DNA from: Lactobacillus sp.
GTDB taxonomy: Bacteria; Pseudomonadota; Alphaproteobacteria; RF32; CAG-239
Length of the DNA stretch: 6,172 bases
NCBI GenBank assembly: GCA_031263385.1
Contig: JAISFX010000148.1
Location: 1-6,172 of the forward strand
Direction: 5' to 3'
Position numbers and translations under genes: made by a program. Under the pieces are notes generated by a model. The model was given only the letters and a program-made list of their open reading frames with translations, did not search any database and was not told the origin of the DNA. Of this stretch, positions 1 to 6,172 are shown piece by piece. Each line of letters begins with the position of its first letter. Position 1 is the first letter of the stretch.

Positions 1-758
1 CATGCCTCATCTTCAATATCTCTATCAAGGCCATAAATCATCAACTCAGATTTCTCAAACCCCAAGATTGTCTTTACCAACTCTTTCATCAATGGGTATG
101 TAGCCGTTGTTCCGGCGGCAATAATTCTGTTTTGAGGAGGGCTCTGCTTCCATATATTTATCTGCATCTCCAACAGCTGGTTGCGCCTTTTGCTGCTGTC
201 AACAACTCCTCTTTCGGCCTGAATACTGGGCCAAAACTGTGTAATTATATTCAAAAAATTAAGTGTCTCTTGCCAATATGCCGTATATTCCTCCGGCACC
301 AAGTTCTCCAGCTTATCAAAGCTGAGCCGTTCATTCTCCACCACATCAATCAGGTTAGCAAGCTCTCCTGCCAGATAACATGCCTGCGCTGATGACAAGT
401 CGGTAATCCCAAACTCCTTAGGCCTAGACATTATGATTTTTGTAAAAATCAACAGCCGCTCAACCTTGTCAATCGCCGGAGAAATATCCTCTACTTGCGC
501 AAAAGAAGATAACCCTGTCAGCAACAATTCTTCTTCGTCACTATCGCCAATCACCTGCATTCTGGGCAGCATCGTAGGCATAAGGCCATTGTGCCTCACA
601 AATGCATCTTTAAGAGAAGAAACAGCACGTCTGTTAGGTAATAGTATTAATATGTCAGACAAAGACAGTGGATTATCTCTTGTCTCATCAAGCAGCCTTT
701 TGGCTAGCTCATCAACAAAAGATTTTGAAAAAGGAATATTTAAAACCTTATTCTCCAA
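1..758 (-). CDS. addB: AddB, double-strand break repair protein (N-terminal part, cut by window edge)
   Basis: AddB is the partner of AddA in the AddAB helicase-nuclease, which resects double-strand breaks for RecA-dependent repair in the cytoplasm. Only the first 252 residues are in the window; alphaproteobacterial AddB is about 1000 residues, so the rest, including the nuclease domain, lies off the left edge. Visible family features are LLPNRRA (39-45), LPRMQVIGDSDEEEL (64-78), IAAGTTATYP (213-222) and GLDRDIEDEA (243-252), matching the inactive helicase-like N-domain of the alphaproteobacterial type. There is no Walker A GxxxxGK loop. The start is taken as TTG at 758-756: an in-frame TAG lies immediately upstream, a GAGGTG site precedes it, and the first in-frame ATG (residue 60) would remove conserved sequence. 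It overlaps the end of rdgB by 11 bases, so translational coupling is likely. Family assignment is fairly sure; it is based on recalled motifs, not on a search. Confidence 0.85.
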   Translation of the reverse strand, partial: MENKVLNIPFSKSFVDELAKRLLDETRDNPLSLSDILILLPNRRAVSSLKDAFVRHNGLMPTMLPRMQVIGDSDEEELLLTGLSSFAQVEDISPAIDKVERLLIFTKIIMSRPKEFGITDLSSAQACYLAGELANLIDVVENERLSFDKLENLVPEEYTAYWQETLNFLNIITQFWPSIQAERGVVDSSKRRNQLLEMQINIWKQSPPQNRIIAAGTTATYPLMKELVKTILGFEKSELMIYGLDRDIEDEA

Positions 759-1341
759 CTAGCACCTCTTTTATGAACTTTTCAAACGCTCTGCCTCTGT
801 GCGATACCTCGGCTTTATCAGCTGCGGTAAAGTTCCCGAAAGTCTTATCAAAGCCATCCGGCTGAAAAATCGGGTCATATCCAAACCCGCCCGGACCAGA
901 CATCTTTTTTGTAATAACCCCGTCAACCCTGCCTGAGAAAACTTTCGTATCAACATTAGGCATTGCAAAAGCCAACACACACTCAAAATATGCCGTCCTG
1001 TCGTCAGAGCCTGAGGCCTTTAGCTCTGCTAAAAGCATCTCCATACCTTTAACCCAGTTACGATCAGGCGCATAACGTGCCGAATAAACCCCCGGCCTTC
1101 CGCCCAAAGCATTAACACACAGTCCGCTATCATCTGCCAAGCACGGAAGCTTTGATAACCTGCATAAAGTATCCGCCTTTAATCTGGCATTGCCTTCAAA
1201 TGTGGTTTCTGTCTCTTCTACATCTGGCAGCCCTAGCTCTCCGGCTGAAAAAACCTCAACCCCATATGGCTCTAACATCTGCCTAATCTCAACAATCTTG
1301 CCCTGATTATTTGATGCAATAACTAATTTATCTAATATCAT
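748..1341 (-). CDS. rdgB: RdgB/HAM1 family dITP/XTP pyrophosphatase
   Basis: This cytoplasmic enzyme hydrolyses the non-canonical purine nucleotides dITP/ITP and XTP to monophosphate and pyrophosphate, keeping deaminated bases out of DNA and RNA. The 197-residue protein has the usual length and all signature motifs: SNNQGK (10-15) for triphosphate binding, EGNARLKA (49-56), DDSGL (70-74) with the metal-binding/catalytic acidic pair, [12 protein letters not shown] (80-91), [11 protein letters not shown] (149-159) and SHRGRA (180-185) for base recognition. The ATG start overlaps the rph stop as ATGA, so translation is probably coupled. The pairing of rph with rdgB is common in alphaproteobacteria, where hemW often follows; here addB follows instead. 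No promoter of its own is visible. Identification is secure. Confidence 0.97.
   Translation of the reverse strand: MILDKLVIASNNQGKIVEIRQMLEPYGVEVFSAGELGLPDVEETETTFEGNARLKADTLCRLSKLPCLADDSGLCVNALGGRPGVYSARYAPDRNWVKGMEMLLAELKASGSDDRTAYFECVLAFAMPNVDTKVFSGRVDGVITKKMSGPGGFGYDPIFQPDGFDKTFGNFTAADKAEVSHRGRAFEKFIKEVLVGE
763..768 (-). promoter_or_regulatory. Ribosome binding site for addB TTG start
   Basis: On the minus strand GAGGTG is followed by CTAG and then TTG. It lies inside the last codons of rdgB. Its strong match to the anti-Shine-Dalgarno sequence and the adjacent in-frame stop support a non-ATG start for addB. Confidence 0.6.
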
Positions 1342-2048
1342 AACCCTAACACTTCCTTTTGTTTCTCAATCAATTGTGCTGTTGCCTCTTTAGCCAATTC
1401 TAAAAGCTTCAAGAACTCTTTTTCTTCAAACGGATTCTCTTCTGCTGTGCCCTGAATTTCAACAATCTTGCCGCTCTCTGTCAGCACGAAATTAACATCT
1501 GCCTGTGCCGCAGAATCCTCTACATAGTCTACATCCACCACCAACGAGCGATTATAAATTGCACAAGATACCGCCGCCACAAACTCTTTAACAGGATTAA
1601 CCAATAGCCTTTTTTCTTTCATCATTTTCTGAAGAGCCAAGTACAACGCCACAAACCCGCCGGTAATTGATGCTGTACGAGTTCCCCCATCTGCCTGAAT
1701 AACATCGCAGTCAATACAAACCGATATATCTTTCATCTTTTCCAAATCAACAACTGCTCGCAAAGAGCGCCCTATAAGTCGCTGTATCTCCTGCGTACGC
1801 CCCGAAGGTTTCTTCGCCTCTCGTTGAACTCTGGTGTGAGTTGCGCGTGGCAGCATGCCATATTCAGCCGTAACCCAGCCCTTATCTTGTCCTTTGAGCC
1901 ATGCTGGAACTCTTTCCTCAACAGAGGCCGTACAAATAACGTGCGTATTACCAAACTTAATCAAACAAGAGCCTTCCGCATAAGGGTTATAGTTTGGAAT
2001 AATCTCAATATCTCTAAGCTCAGTATTTTTTCTTCCTGAATGTCTCAT
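1338..2048 (-). CDS. rph: Ribonuclease PH
   Basis: RNase PH is a phosphate-dependent 3'-5' exoribonuclease that trims tRNA 3' ends, working as a ring of identical subunits in the cytoplasm. The 236-residue protein matches the family length (about 238). Motifs in order are the N-terminal MRHSGR start, [10 protein letters not shown] (24-33), [17 protein letters not shown] (52-68), [17 protein letters not shown] (82-98) with phosphate-binding Arg84, [17 protein letters not shown] (114-130), and [10 protein letters not shown] (175-184) with the metal-binding Asp178 and Asp184; [11 protein letters not shown] (197-207) follows. The frame stays open back to 2111. I choose the ATG at 2048 because MRxxGR is the canonical N-terminus, a GAGGA site lies 7 bases upstream, and the extra 21 residues resemble no family sequence. 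It heads the rph-rdgB-addB cluster and is divergent from the binding-protein gene. Confidence 0.97.
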   Translation of the reverse strand: MRHSGRKNTELRDIEIIPNYNPYAEGSCLIKFGNTHVICTASVEERVPAWLKGQDKGWVTAEYGMLPRATHTRVQREAKKPSGRTQEIQRLIGRSLRAVVDLEKMKDISVCIDCDVIQADGGTRTASITGGFVALYLALQKMMKEKRLLVNPVKEFVAAVSCAIYNRSLVVDVDYVEDSAAQADVNFVLTESGKIVEIQGTAEENPFEEKEFLKLLELAKEATAQLIEKQKEVLGL

Positions 2049-2055
2049 CGCCAAA

Positions 2056-2060
2056 TCCTC
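2056..2060 (-). promoter_or_regulatory. Ribosome binding site deciding the rph start
   Basis: GAGGA on the minus strand lies 7 bases before the ATG at 2048-2046. It supports the family-consistent start over the longer in-frame ATG at 2111, which would place this site inside the coding region. Confidence 0.6.
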
Positions 2061-2081
2061 ATCACAAATTAATCTAGGGCA

Positions 2082-2111
2082 ACAATATGCCAAAACTATG
2101 GATTCGGGCAA
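2082..2111 (-). promoter_or_regulatory. Possible weak promoter for rph-rdgB-addB
   Basis: On the minus strand TTGCCC (2111-2106) is followed after 18 bases by TATTGT (2087-2082). Each hexamer matches the sigma-70 consensus at 4 of 6 positions. It is the best pair I could find upstream of rph, but such a pair can occur by chance. Confidence 0.25.
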
Positions 2112-2124
2112 GACAAATATCTCC

Positions 2125-2153
2125 TTGAAAATAAAAACTCAATAGATTACAAT
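2125..2153 (+). promoter_or_regulatory. Sigma-70-type promoter for the binding-protein gene
   Basis: TTGAAA (2125-2130) and TACAAT (2148-2153) are separated by exactly 17 bases, each with a good match to consensus. Transcription would start near 2160, giving a short leader of about 20 bases that holds only the AAGGAG ribosome binding site at 2170-2175. Confidence 0.6.
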
Positions 2154-2180
2154 TCAGTATATCAAACCAAAGGAGCCGCC

Positions 2181-3266
2181 ATGAAAAAGTTTTTAGTAGG
2201 TCTTGTTATATTATTGCTTGCACTAGCCGTCTTTTTATTATTTCCCACCAATAAGATTAATGAGACGGAGGTGCAAAAACCAAAAATAAAAATTGGCATC
2301 ATCCTGCCCCTAACCGGCGATTCTCAGATTTTAGGCAAAGCTGCAGAGCAGGCAATATTGCTTGCCAAAGAAGATTTACAAAAAAAAGGGCTTAAGAATA
2401 ATTATGAGTTCATCTTTGAAGATGCTGATGTATTCAGCATCCGCAAAACATCAAATGCCGTAAACAAGCTCATAAATGCTGACAAAGTTGACGCCCTGTT
2501 CACATATTTCAACACCCCTGGCGGAGTTGCCGGCAGAGCCCTCCAAGGAACAGATATCCTGCATTTTAATTATGGCAATGACCACACATCTATCAGTGGC
2601 AATAATGACTTCCGTTATTATTCATCAATGGTTTCTCAATCAAAGTGGATGCTTAATTTGATGAAAGAAAACGGCGCCAAAAACATTGCCTTGCTAATTT
2701 GCAATACCGCGTATGGCAACTTGTTTGCACAAGAGTTCAGCAAACTTGCCAAAGACTATGGCATCAATATTTTAACTACTGAGTTTGCCAATACCGGAGA
2801 AAGAGACTTCCGAACAATTTTAGAAAGAATAGAGAAGCAAAATCCTGACATGTACTTCTTCCAGCTTGAGACACCTGAAAAAGAAATCGCTCGCAAAGTA
2901 ATGCTTGAGCTAAACATCAAAACCCCGATTACTACCGCCGAAGGCTTTGAATCAACTGCGCAAAGAGAGCTTTTTGAAGGTATGCCTTTTGTTAGCTTTT
3001 ATGAAGGCGACAAAGATTTCATAAGCCGCTTCAAAAAATACAGCGAGCTAGAAAACATCCACGGGGCACCGCATGTTTATGACATGATTAATGTAATGAT
3101 AACAGGCTTTGAACAACAAAAAGACTGCGAAAGCATCTCTGACAGCATCCATAGGATAAAAACCTACAATGGTGTAGCCGGAGAAGCTATCCAAGAGAAC
3201 AACTTCTTCCGCACCAAAGACCTTGGTAAAGTCATTAAAAATGGTGAGGTTGTTATCATAGACTAG
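2181..3266 (+). CDS. Periplasmic binding protein, branched-chain amino acid (LivK/Peripla_BP_6) type, membrane-anchored
   Basis: The 361-residue protein has the fold pattern of the ligand-binding subunits of LivK-type ABC importers. A basic start (MKK) and hydrophobic stretch (about 4-21) form a signal or anchor helix. No Cys lipobox and no clear signal peptidase I site are visible, so it may stay anchored facing the periplasm. The mature domain starts with KIKIGIILPLTGD (35-47), then LGKAAEQAILLAKEDL (51-66), typical of the family's first lobe. The second lobe starts near KNIALLICNTAYG (167-179), and the chain ends with YNGVAGEA (329-336) and a VIKNGEVVIID tail (351-361). AAGGAG lies 5 bases before the ATG. 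No permease or ATPase gene is adjacent, so it is an orphan here. The ligand cannot be told; amino acids are the family default, and a sensory or non-transport role is possible. Confidence 0.85.
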   Translation: MKKFLVGLVILLLALAVFLLFPTNKINETEVQKPKIKIGIILPLTGDSQILGKAAEQAILLAKEDLQKKGLKNNYEFIFEDADVFSIRKTSNAVNKLINADKVDALFTYFNTPGGVAGRALQGTDILHFNYGNDHTSISGNNDFRYYSSMVSQSKWMLNLMKENGAKNIALLICNTAYGNLFAQEFSKLAKDYGINILTTEFANTGERDFRTILERIEKQNPDMYFFQLETPEKEIARKVMLELNIKTPITTAEGFESTAQRELFEGMPFVSFYEGDKDFISRFKKYSELENIHGAPHVYDMINVMITGFEQQKDCESISDSIHRIKTYNGVAGEAIQENNFFRTKDLGKVIKNGEVVIID

Positions 3267-3275
3267 ATAAAGGTT

Positions 3276-5318
3276 TTATATGTGACCTGTCCTAAGTAGT
3301 GTATGATATTTCTGGAGAGAGCCCCCTTTAACATCCCAAGAGAAATCTTTCTTCATGGCGGCAACTGTCATCTCTTTAATCTTTTCCGGATGCTTATAAA
3401 ACACCTCAAGAGCCTTCAGCAAAGATTCTGCATAAGCATTAACATTCGAGCGCAAACGCTTAGCCGTCATGTTGTTACCATATATTCTCTTGTTGTCTTG
3501 TGAAAAGAACACCTTAGTCCTAAAGCCGTCCTCTCCGTCAATAATTGTGTCAACCAAACCACCGGTAGATGTTGCAATCGGCAATGAGCCCTTAGCCATA
3601 GCTTCCATTTGCGAAAGCCCGCAAGGCTCAAACCTAGATGGCATCATGTAGAAATCAGATGCAAGCTGAATGGCATATGCAAACTCATCCTTATACCCTC
3701 TGAACACAAAAATCCTCTTTGCGGCGATTTTATTAAACTTCGCCACCTTGTCTTTAAGGTTTTTAAGATGCCCAAAATAAGCCTCATCACCTGCTCCGCC
3801 AAGGATAAAGATTGGGCATTCCTGCTTTCCGTTACAGTGCTTATGTATCAGATTTATAATCGCTTGCGCTGCAATATCATATCCCTTTTGGTCCGTAAGA
3901 CGGCTAGTCGCACAAAACATTGGCACTTTCTCAGCCTTCTTAACAACATCTGAAATATCTTCAAACTTATATGTATCAATAAGCGGAATAACCTTTTTCT
4001 TATACTCTGGGTCTGTTGCTATCTTTGACAATAGTGTAATAAACTCTCTTTTATTATGAAGCTTCGCATCAAGATGCGATTCATCAAAAAACTTAAAATT
4101 AGCTTCACCAAAATACTTATCAATCTCCTCAATTTTGCTCTTGTTGGGAGAAATCAACTTCTTGTTATAGCCATTCACAATACCAAAGAAGTTTCTGTGG
4201 TCTTTGCGCATTTTCAATATATCGCGGAAATCATATCCAAAACCAAGCTCTTTAGAAACCTCTTCCAAATAGTTTCTTGAGACGGTTACCACTCTGTCTG
4301 CAAGGTGAAAGTTGCAAGATGCTTGGTTGTAACAGTCATGAACCAAAAGAGTGTTTGTCGCTCTGGGGTTGCTGTTTTTAATCGCTCTCGCATTCTTAAA
4401 CACTAGCGTTGCGCAATCTTCATATAAAGAGTTTAATATTCTGGCTGTATTATCATAATCCCAACCTTGATACCCTAAATGGTGCGCTAAATGGATTATC
4501 GGCAAAGACCTCATCTTCTCTGCTAACTGGTCGTCCATCTCCTTAACTTCTTTTCTGGCAGCTGTCAGATACTTCATAAGCCCAGACAACGCCCCGCTGT
4601 GCCAATCATTGGCAATCAGCACATTAGGTGTCAGAACCTTTCCATTGCCCTTTGTAAAGAGCTTTTCTAAAAGCCCATACACAGCTTTAGAGAAGAACGC
4701 AAATCTCTCAACCTCATCAATCCCGTTTTCATTCAACACATAACACCCGTCCTGAGCTGATGGGTTGTTTTTATGAGGGTTAATAGAGAAGTACTTGTCT
4801 TGTCCAAGGAATATATAATTTGTGTTCCCTTGCTTTCCAACGAACACACCTACCTTATACCTTGTCAAAATACCTTTTTCTGAGAAGAACAAAACCTCAT
4901 ACTCATCAACTTTCTCTATTTTAGTAGAAGCTTTCTCTGCCCCAAAATATTCATCACCTTTGATAAAGGCCTTTTTCTTTCCTGTATCGCCGATGTAAAG
5001 CGGTGTAACCACCCAAATTTCTTCACCTTTATCGCTATAGGTTTCATTAAATATTTCTGGCAGTTCTGATGCAATCATGCCAAGCCCCCCTACTTTCATA
5101 AAAGTAGCGGTCTCTGCTGTCATCATCCAAGAAGAAACTTTAGATATCTCAGGCCAGCTTAGCTTCCCGAGACATTGTGCACGTGATAAATTCTGAATCT
5201 CATTAATTGTTTTATTATTTGAGCTATTATAAACAATGGGGCCCTTCTTTTTATTAAAAGACTTTGGAAGGATTCTTCTAAGAGCATCTGCCTCAGGATT
5301 AACTACAGAAGGGGACAT
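3276..5318 (-). CDS. glgA: Glycogen/starch synthase, GT5 family, enlarged form
   Basis: Glycogen synthase adds glucose from a nucleotide sugar (usually ADP-glucose) to the non-reducing end of alpha-1,4-glucan in the cytoplasm, retaining configuration. GT5 motifs in order are KVGGLGMIASELP (75-87), NDWHSG (237-242), HLAHHLGYQG (276-285), VTVSRNYLEEV (344-354), GIVNGYN (379-385), SRLTDQKGYDI (472-482), ILGGAGDE (505-512), SRFEPCGLSQMEAM (561-574) with the expected catalytic Glu564, and TGGLVDTI (585-592). At 680 residues it is about 200 longer than usual bacterial GlgA. The excess lies in a 65-70 residue N-terminal extension and extra internal sequence, notably between about 386 and 466. Met81 replaces the Asp of KxGGLGD. 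The start is the ATG behind a GAGAG site; Met65/66 would give a near-canonical N-terminus but has no visible ribosome binding site. No other glg genes are adjacent. Family is sure; donor preference is not. Confidence 0.92.
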   Translation of the reverse strand: MSPSVVNPEADALRRILPKSFNKKKGPIVYNSSNNKTINEIQNLSRAQCLGKLSWPEISKVSSWMMTAETATFMKVGGLGMIASELPEIFNETYSDKGEEIWVVTPLYIGDTGKKKAFIKGDEYFGAEKASTKIEKVDEYEVLFFSEKGILTRYKVGVFVGKQGNTNYIFLGQDKYFSINPHKNNPSAQDGCYVLNENGIDEVERFAFFSKAVYGLLEKLFTKGNGKVLTPNVLIANDWHSGALSGLMKYLTAARKEVKEMDDQLAEKMRSLPIIHLAHHLGYQGWDYDNTARILNSLYEDCATLVFKNARAIKNSNPRATNTLLVHDCYNQASCNFHLADRVVTVSRNYLEEVSKELGFGYDFRDILKMRKDHRNFFGIVNGYNKKLISPNKSKIEEIDKYFGEANFKFFDESHLDAKLHNKREFITLLSKIATDPEYKKKVIPLIDTYKFEDISDVVKKAEKVPMFCATSRLTDQKGYDIAAQAIINLIHKHCNGKQECPIFILGGAGDEAYFGHLKNLKDKVAKFNKIAAKRIFVFRGYKDEFAYAIQLASDFYMMPSRFEPCGLSQMEAMAKGSLPIATSTGGLVDTIIDGEDGFRTKVFFSQDNKRIYGNNMTAKRLRSNVNAYAESLLKALEVFYKHPEKIKEMTVAAMKKDFSWDVKGGSLQKYHTLLRTGHI

Positions 5319-5357
5319 ATTATTCTCTCATCGGTCATAATTCATATATTCCATACT

Positions 5358-5386
5358 ATCATATTTTCGCATTATTATAAAGCCAA
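5358..5386 (-). promoter_or_regulatory. Probable promoter for glgA
   Basis: On the minus strand TTGGCT (5386-5381) and TATGAT (5363-5358) are 17 bases apart, matching consensus at 4 and 5 of 6 positions. Transcription would start near 5351, about 33 bases before the ATG at 5318. A second TATAAT on this strand (5379-5374) lacks a good -35 partner. Confidence 0.5.
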
Positions 5387-5409
5387 AAGCTTAAAAAATC
5401 TTTACGCTA

Positions 5410-5438
5410 TTGACTTCTTATGCATTAGTAACTAAATT
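5410..5438 (+). promoter_or_regulatory. Probable promoter for grpE
   Basis: TTGACT (5410-5415) and TAAATT (5433-5438) are 17 bases apart, a housekeeping sigma-type pair. The start would fall near 5445, giving a leader of about 39 bases. No CIRCE inverted repeat (TTAGCACTC...GAGTGCTAA) and no clear sigma-32 pair is visible in the spacer, so heat control of grpE is not evident from this sequence. Confidence 0.45.
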
Positions 5439-5483
5439 TCTTTTATATATAACCCACCACTCTAAAGATTTAAAGAGGAAAAT

Positions 5484-6068
5484 ATGAAAAAAGATAAAAA
5501 ATCAACCAAGGATAGTATTGACGATTTGACAGAAGAAGAATTCATCGAGAACGAAGCTGAGGAGGACGCAGAGATTGAAGAAGCTGCACCCCTTGAAGAC
5601 ATTGAAGAAAAAGATCCTTTTGAGGTTTTAGAGCTGTTGAAAACTGAGAATGTAAAACTCAAAGAAGACGTCTTGCGAGCTTATGCAGATGCAGAGAACA
5701 CTAAGAAAAGAGCCGCTCAGGAGATTGAAAAAAACAATAAATATGCAATATCTTCCTTTGCCAAAAATCTTTTAACCGTGGCAGACAATTTAGACCGCGC
5801 CATACAATCAGCCTCTGCCAACAAAGAATGCGAAAGCCTCTTGAAGGGTGTAGAGCTCACTAAAAATGAACTAATCAGAATTTTTGAGAAATTTGGAATC
5901 CAGAAGATGGAGATTGTTGGCCAGCACTTCGACCCTAACTTCCATCAGGTTGTTCAAGAGGTTGAAGATAAAGATAAACCTGCCGGCACTATAGTCAATG
6001 AGCTTCAAACCGGTTATATGATTAATGACCGCATCCTAAGAGAGGCAATGGTTATCGTTTCTAAATAA
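5484..6068 (+). CDS. grpE: GrpE, nucleotide exchange factor of DnaK
   Basis: GrpE is a dimeric cytoplasmic cochaperone that releases ADP from DnaK (Hsp70), letting it bind ATP and free its substrate. The 194-residue length is typical. A very acidic, probably disordered N-terminus (about 13-45) leads into the long dimerising helix (about 48-90, including LRAYADAENTKKRAAQEIEK at 64-83). Helices with FAKNLLTVADNLDRAI (92-107) come next. The C-terminal beta domain that contacts DnaK holds GQHFDPNFHQVV (146-157) and the signature-like stretch PAGTIVNELQTGYMINDRIL (166-185), ending AMVIVSK. An AGAGGA site lies 4 bases before the ATG. It is divergent from glgA and apparently monocistronic, since a strong hairpin follows 19 bases after the stop. 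Neither hrcA nor dnaK/dnaJ is adjacent within the window. Identification is secure. Confidence 0.97.
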   Translation: MKKDKKSTKDSIDDLTEEEFIENEAEEDAEIEEAAPLEDIEEKDPFEVLELLKTENVKLKEDVLRAYADAENTKKRAAQEIEKNNKYAISSFAKNLLTVADNLDRAIQSASANKECESLLKGVELTKNELIRIFEKFGIQKMEIVGQHFDPNFHQVVQEVEDKDKPAGTIVNELQTGYMINDRILREAMVIVSK

Positions 6069-6087
6069 GTTTCAGGATTTTTTTCTA

Positions 6088-6124
6088 ATATAATAGAGGG
6101 CCTTGTGCAGGCCCTTTATTATAT
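6088..6124 (+). terminator. Strong hairpin terminator after grpE
   Basis: Arms 6088-6102 and 6110-6124 pair over 15 positions, with one G-T wobble (6096 with 6116) and a 7-base loop (TTGTGCA). The inner GGGCC/GGCCC core is GC-rich, and the arm's 3' side (TTTATTATAT) supplies the U-rich tail on the plus strand. A run of seven T at 6078-6084 precedes it. The AT-rich outer arms could also let it act on transcripts arriving on the minus strand, though no U run follows in that direction. Confidence 0.8.
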
Positions 6125-6137
6125 GTGTTATGATTAT

Positions 6138-6172
6138 TTAGTACATATCTCCACCGAACTCGTATCTAAACC
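6138..6172 (-). CDS. Possible C-terminal end of a convergent gene (cut by window edge)
   Basis: A minus-strand frame enters from the right edge and reads FRYEFGGDMY before a TAA stop at 6140-6138. Its place just beyond the grpE terminator suits the end of a convergent gene. Only ten residues are visible, so no family can be named. A second minus frame (GLDTSSVEICTK, stop 6136-6134) is also open here, and the choice between them is by feel. Confidence 0.3.
   Translation of the reverse strand, partial: FRYEFGGDMY

Noticed and set aside
433..762. Plus-strand open frame of 109 codons, Ser-rich
   Set aside because: It is antisense to the addB coding sequence, whose conserved motifs run through the same bases; no family features.
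2078..2091. Small inverted repeat GGCA-6-TGCC upstream of rph
   Set aside because: Arms of only four bases are expected by chance; not enough for an operator.
2049..2111. Longer rph start at 2111 adding 21 residues
   Set aside because: Family members start at MRxxGR; a good ribosome binding site precedes the ATG at 2048, and the extension resembles no RNase PH sequence.
3609..3953. Plus-strand open frame of 114 codons
   Set aside because: Lies antisense inside glgA over its conserved C-terminal GT5 motifs; no recognisable domain.
5462..5662. Minus-strand Ser-rich open frame of 66 codons before glgA
   Set aside because: It mirrors the acidic GAA/GAG-rich start of grpE, which explains the serine run; no support as a gene.
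1..6172. CRISPR array, insertion sequence, tRNA, riboswitch, phage or defence system
   Set aside because: No spaced direct repeats, transposase motifs, tRNA-like cloverleaf or long structured leader were seen; gene spacers are all under 170 bases, and the identified genes are housekeeping or metabolic.

Overview
The window carries five well-supported genes plus a possible fragment of another gene at the right edge. It looks like chromosomal DNA of an AT-rich alphaproteobacterium. The best evidence is the left-edge AddB fragment: its N-terminus has the alphaproteobacterial pattern (LLPNRRA, LPRMQVIGDSDEEEL, IAAGTTATYP and a final GLDRDIEDEA). It also has no Walker A loop of the kind found in Bacillus AddB. 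A gut-associated, AT-rich alphaproteobacterial lineage would fit, but that is a guess from overall character; the sequence does not prove it.

Left block, positions 1-2048, minus strand: a tight cluster reading rph, rdgB, addB. rph and rdgB overlap by 4 bases (ATGA). rdgB and addB overlap by 11 bases, and addB appears to start at a TTG behind a strong ribosome binding site. The products trim tRNA 3' ends, cleanse the nucleotide pool of ITP/XTP, and repair double-strand breaks.

Middle block: a plus-strand gene at 2181-3266 encodes an orphan periplasmic amino-acid-type binding protein with an N-terminal membrane segment. It has its own good sigma-70-type promoter. It converges on glgA (3276-5318, minus), with 9 bases between the stop codons and no clear terminator. 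The glgA product is an enlarged GT5 glycogen/starch synthase of 680 residues. It keeps the catalytic motifs but has an N-terminal extension, extra internal sequence, and Met in place of Asp in the KxGGLGD motif.

Right block: grpE (5484-6068, plus) is divergent from glgA across a 165-base spacer holding a plausible promoter for each. It ends at a strong hairpin terminator. Beyond that, a short minus-strand open frame runs off the edge and may be the C-terminus of a convergent gene.

The most notable point of layout is that many alphaproteobacteria keep rph-rdgB divergent from hrcA-grpE. Here both flanks are present, but hrcA is missing and the binding-protein and glgA genes sit between them. 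I found no tRNA or rRNA gene, insertion sequence, CRISPR array or phage gene, and no sign of a defence or other novel multi-gene system.
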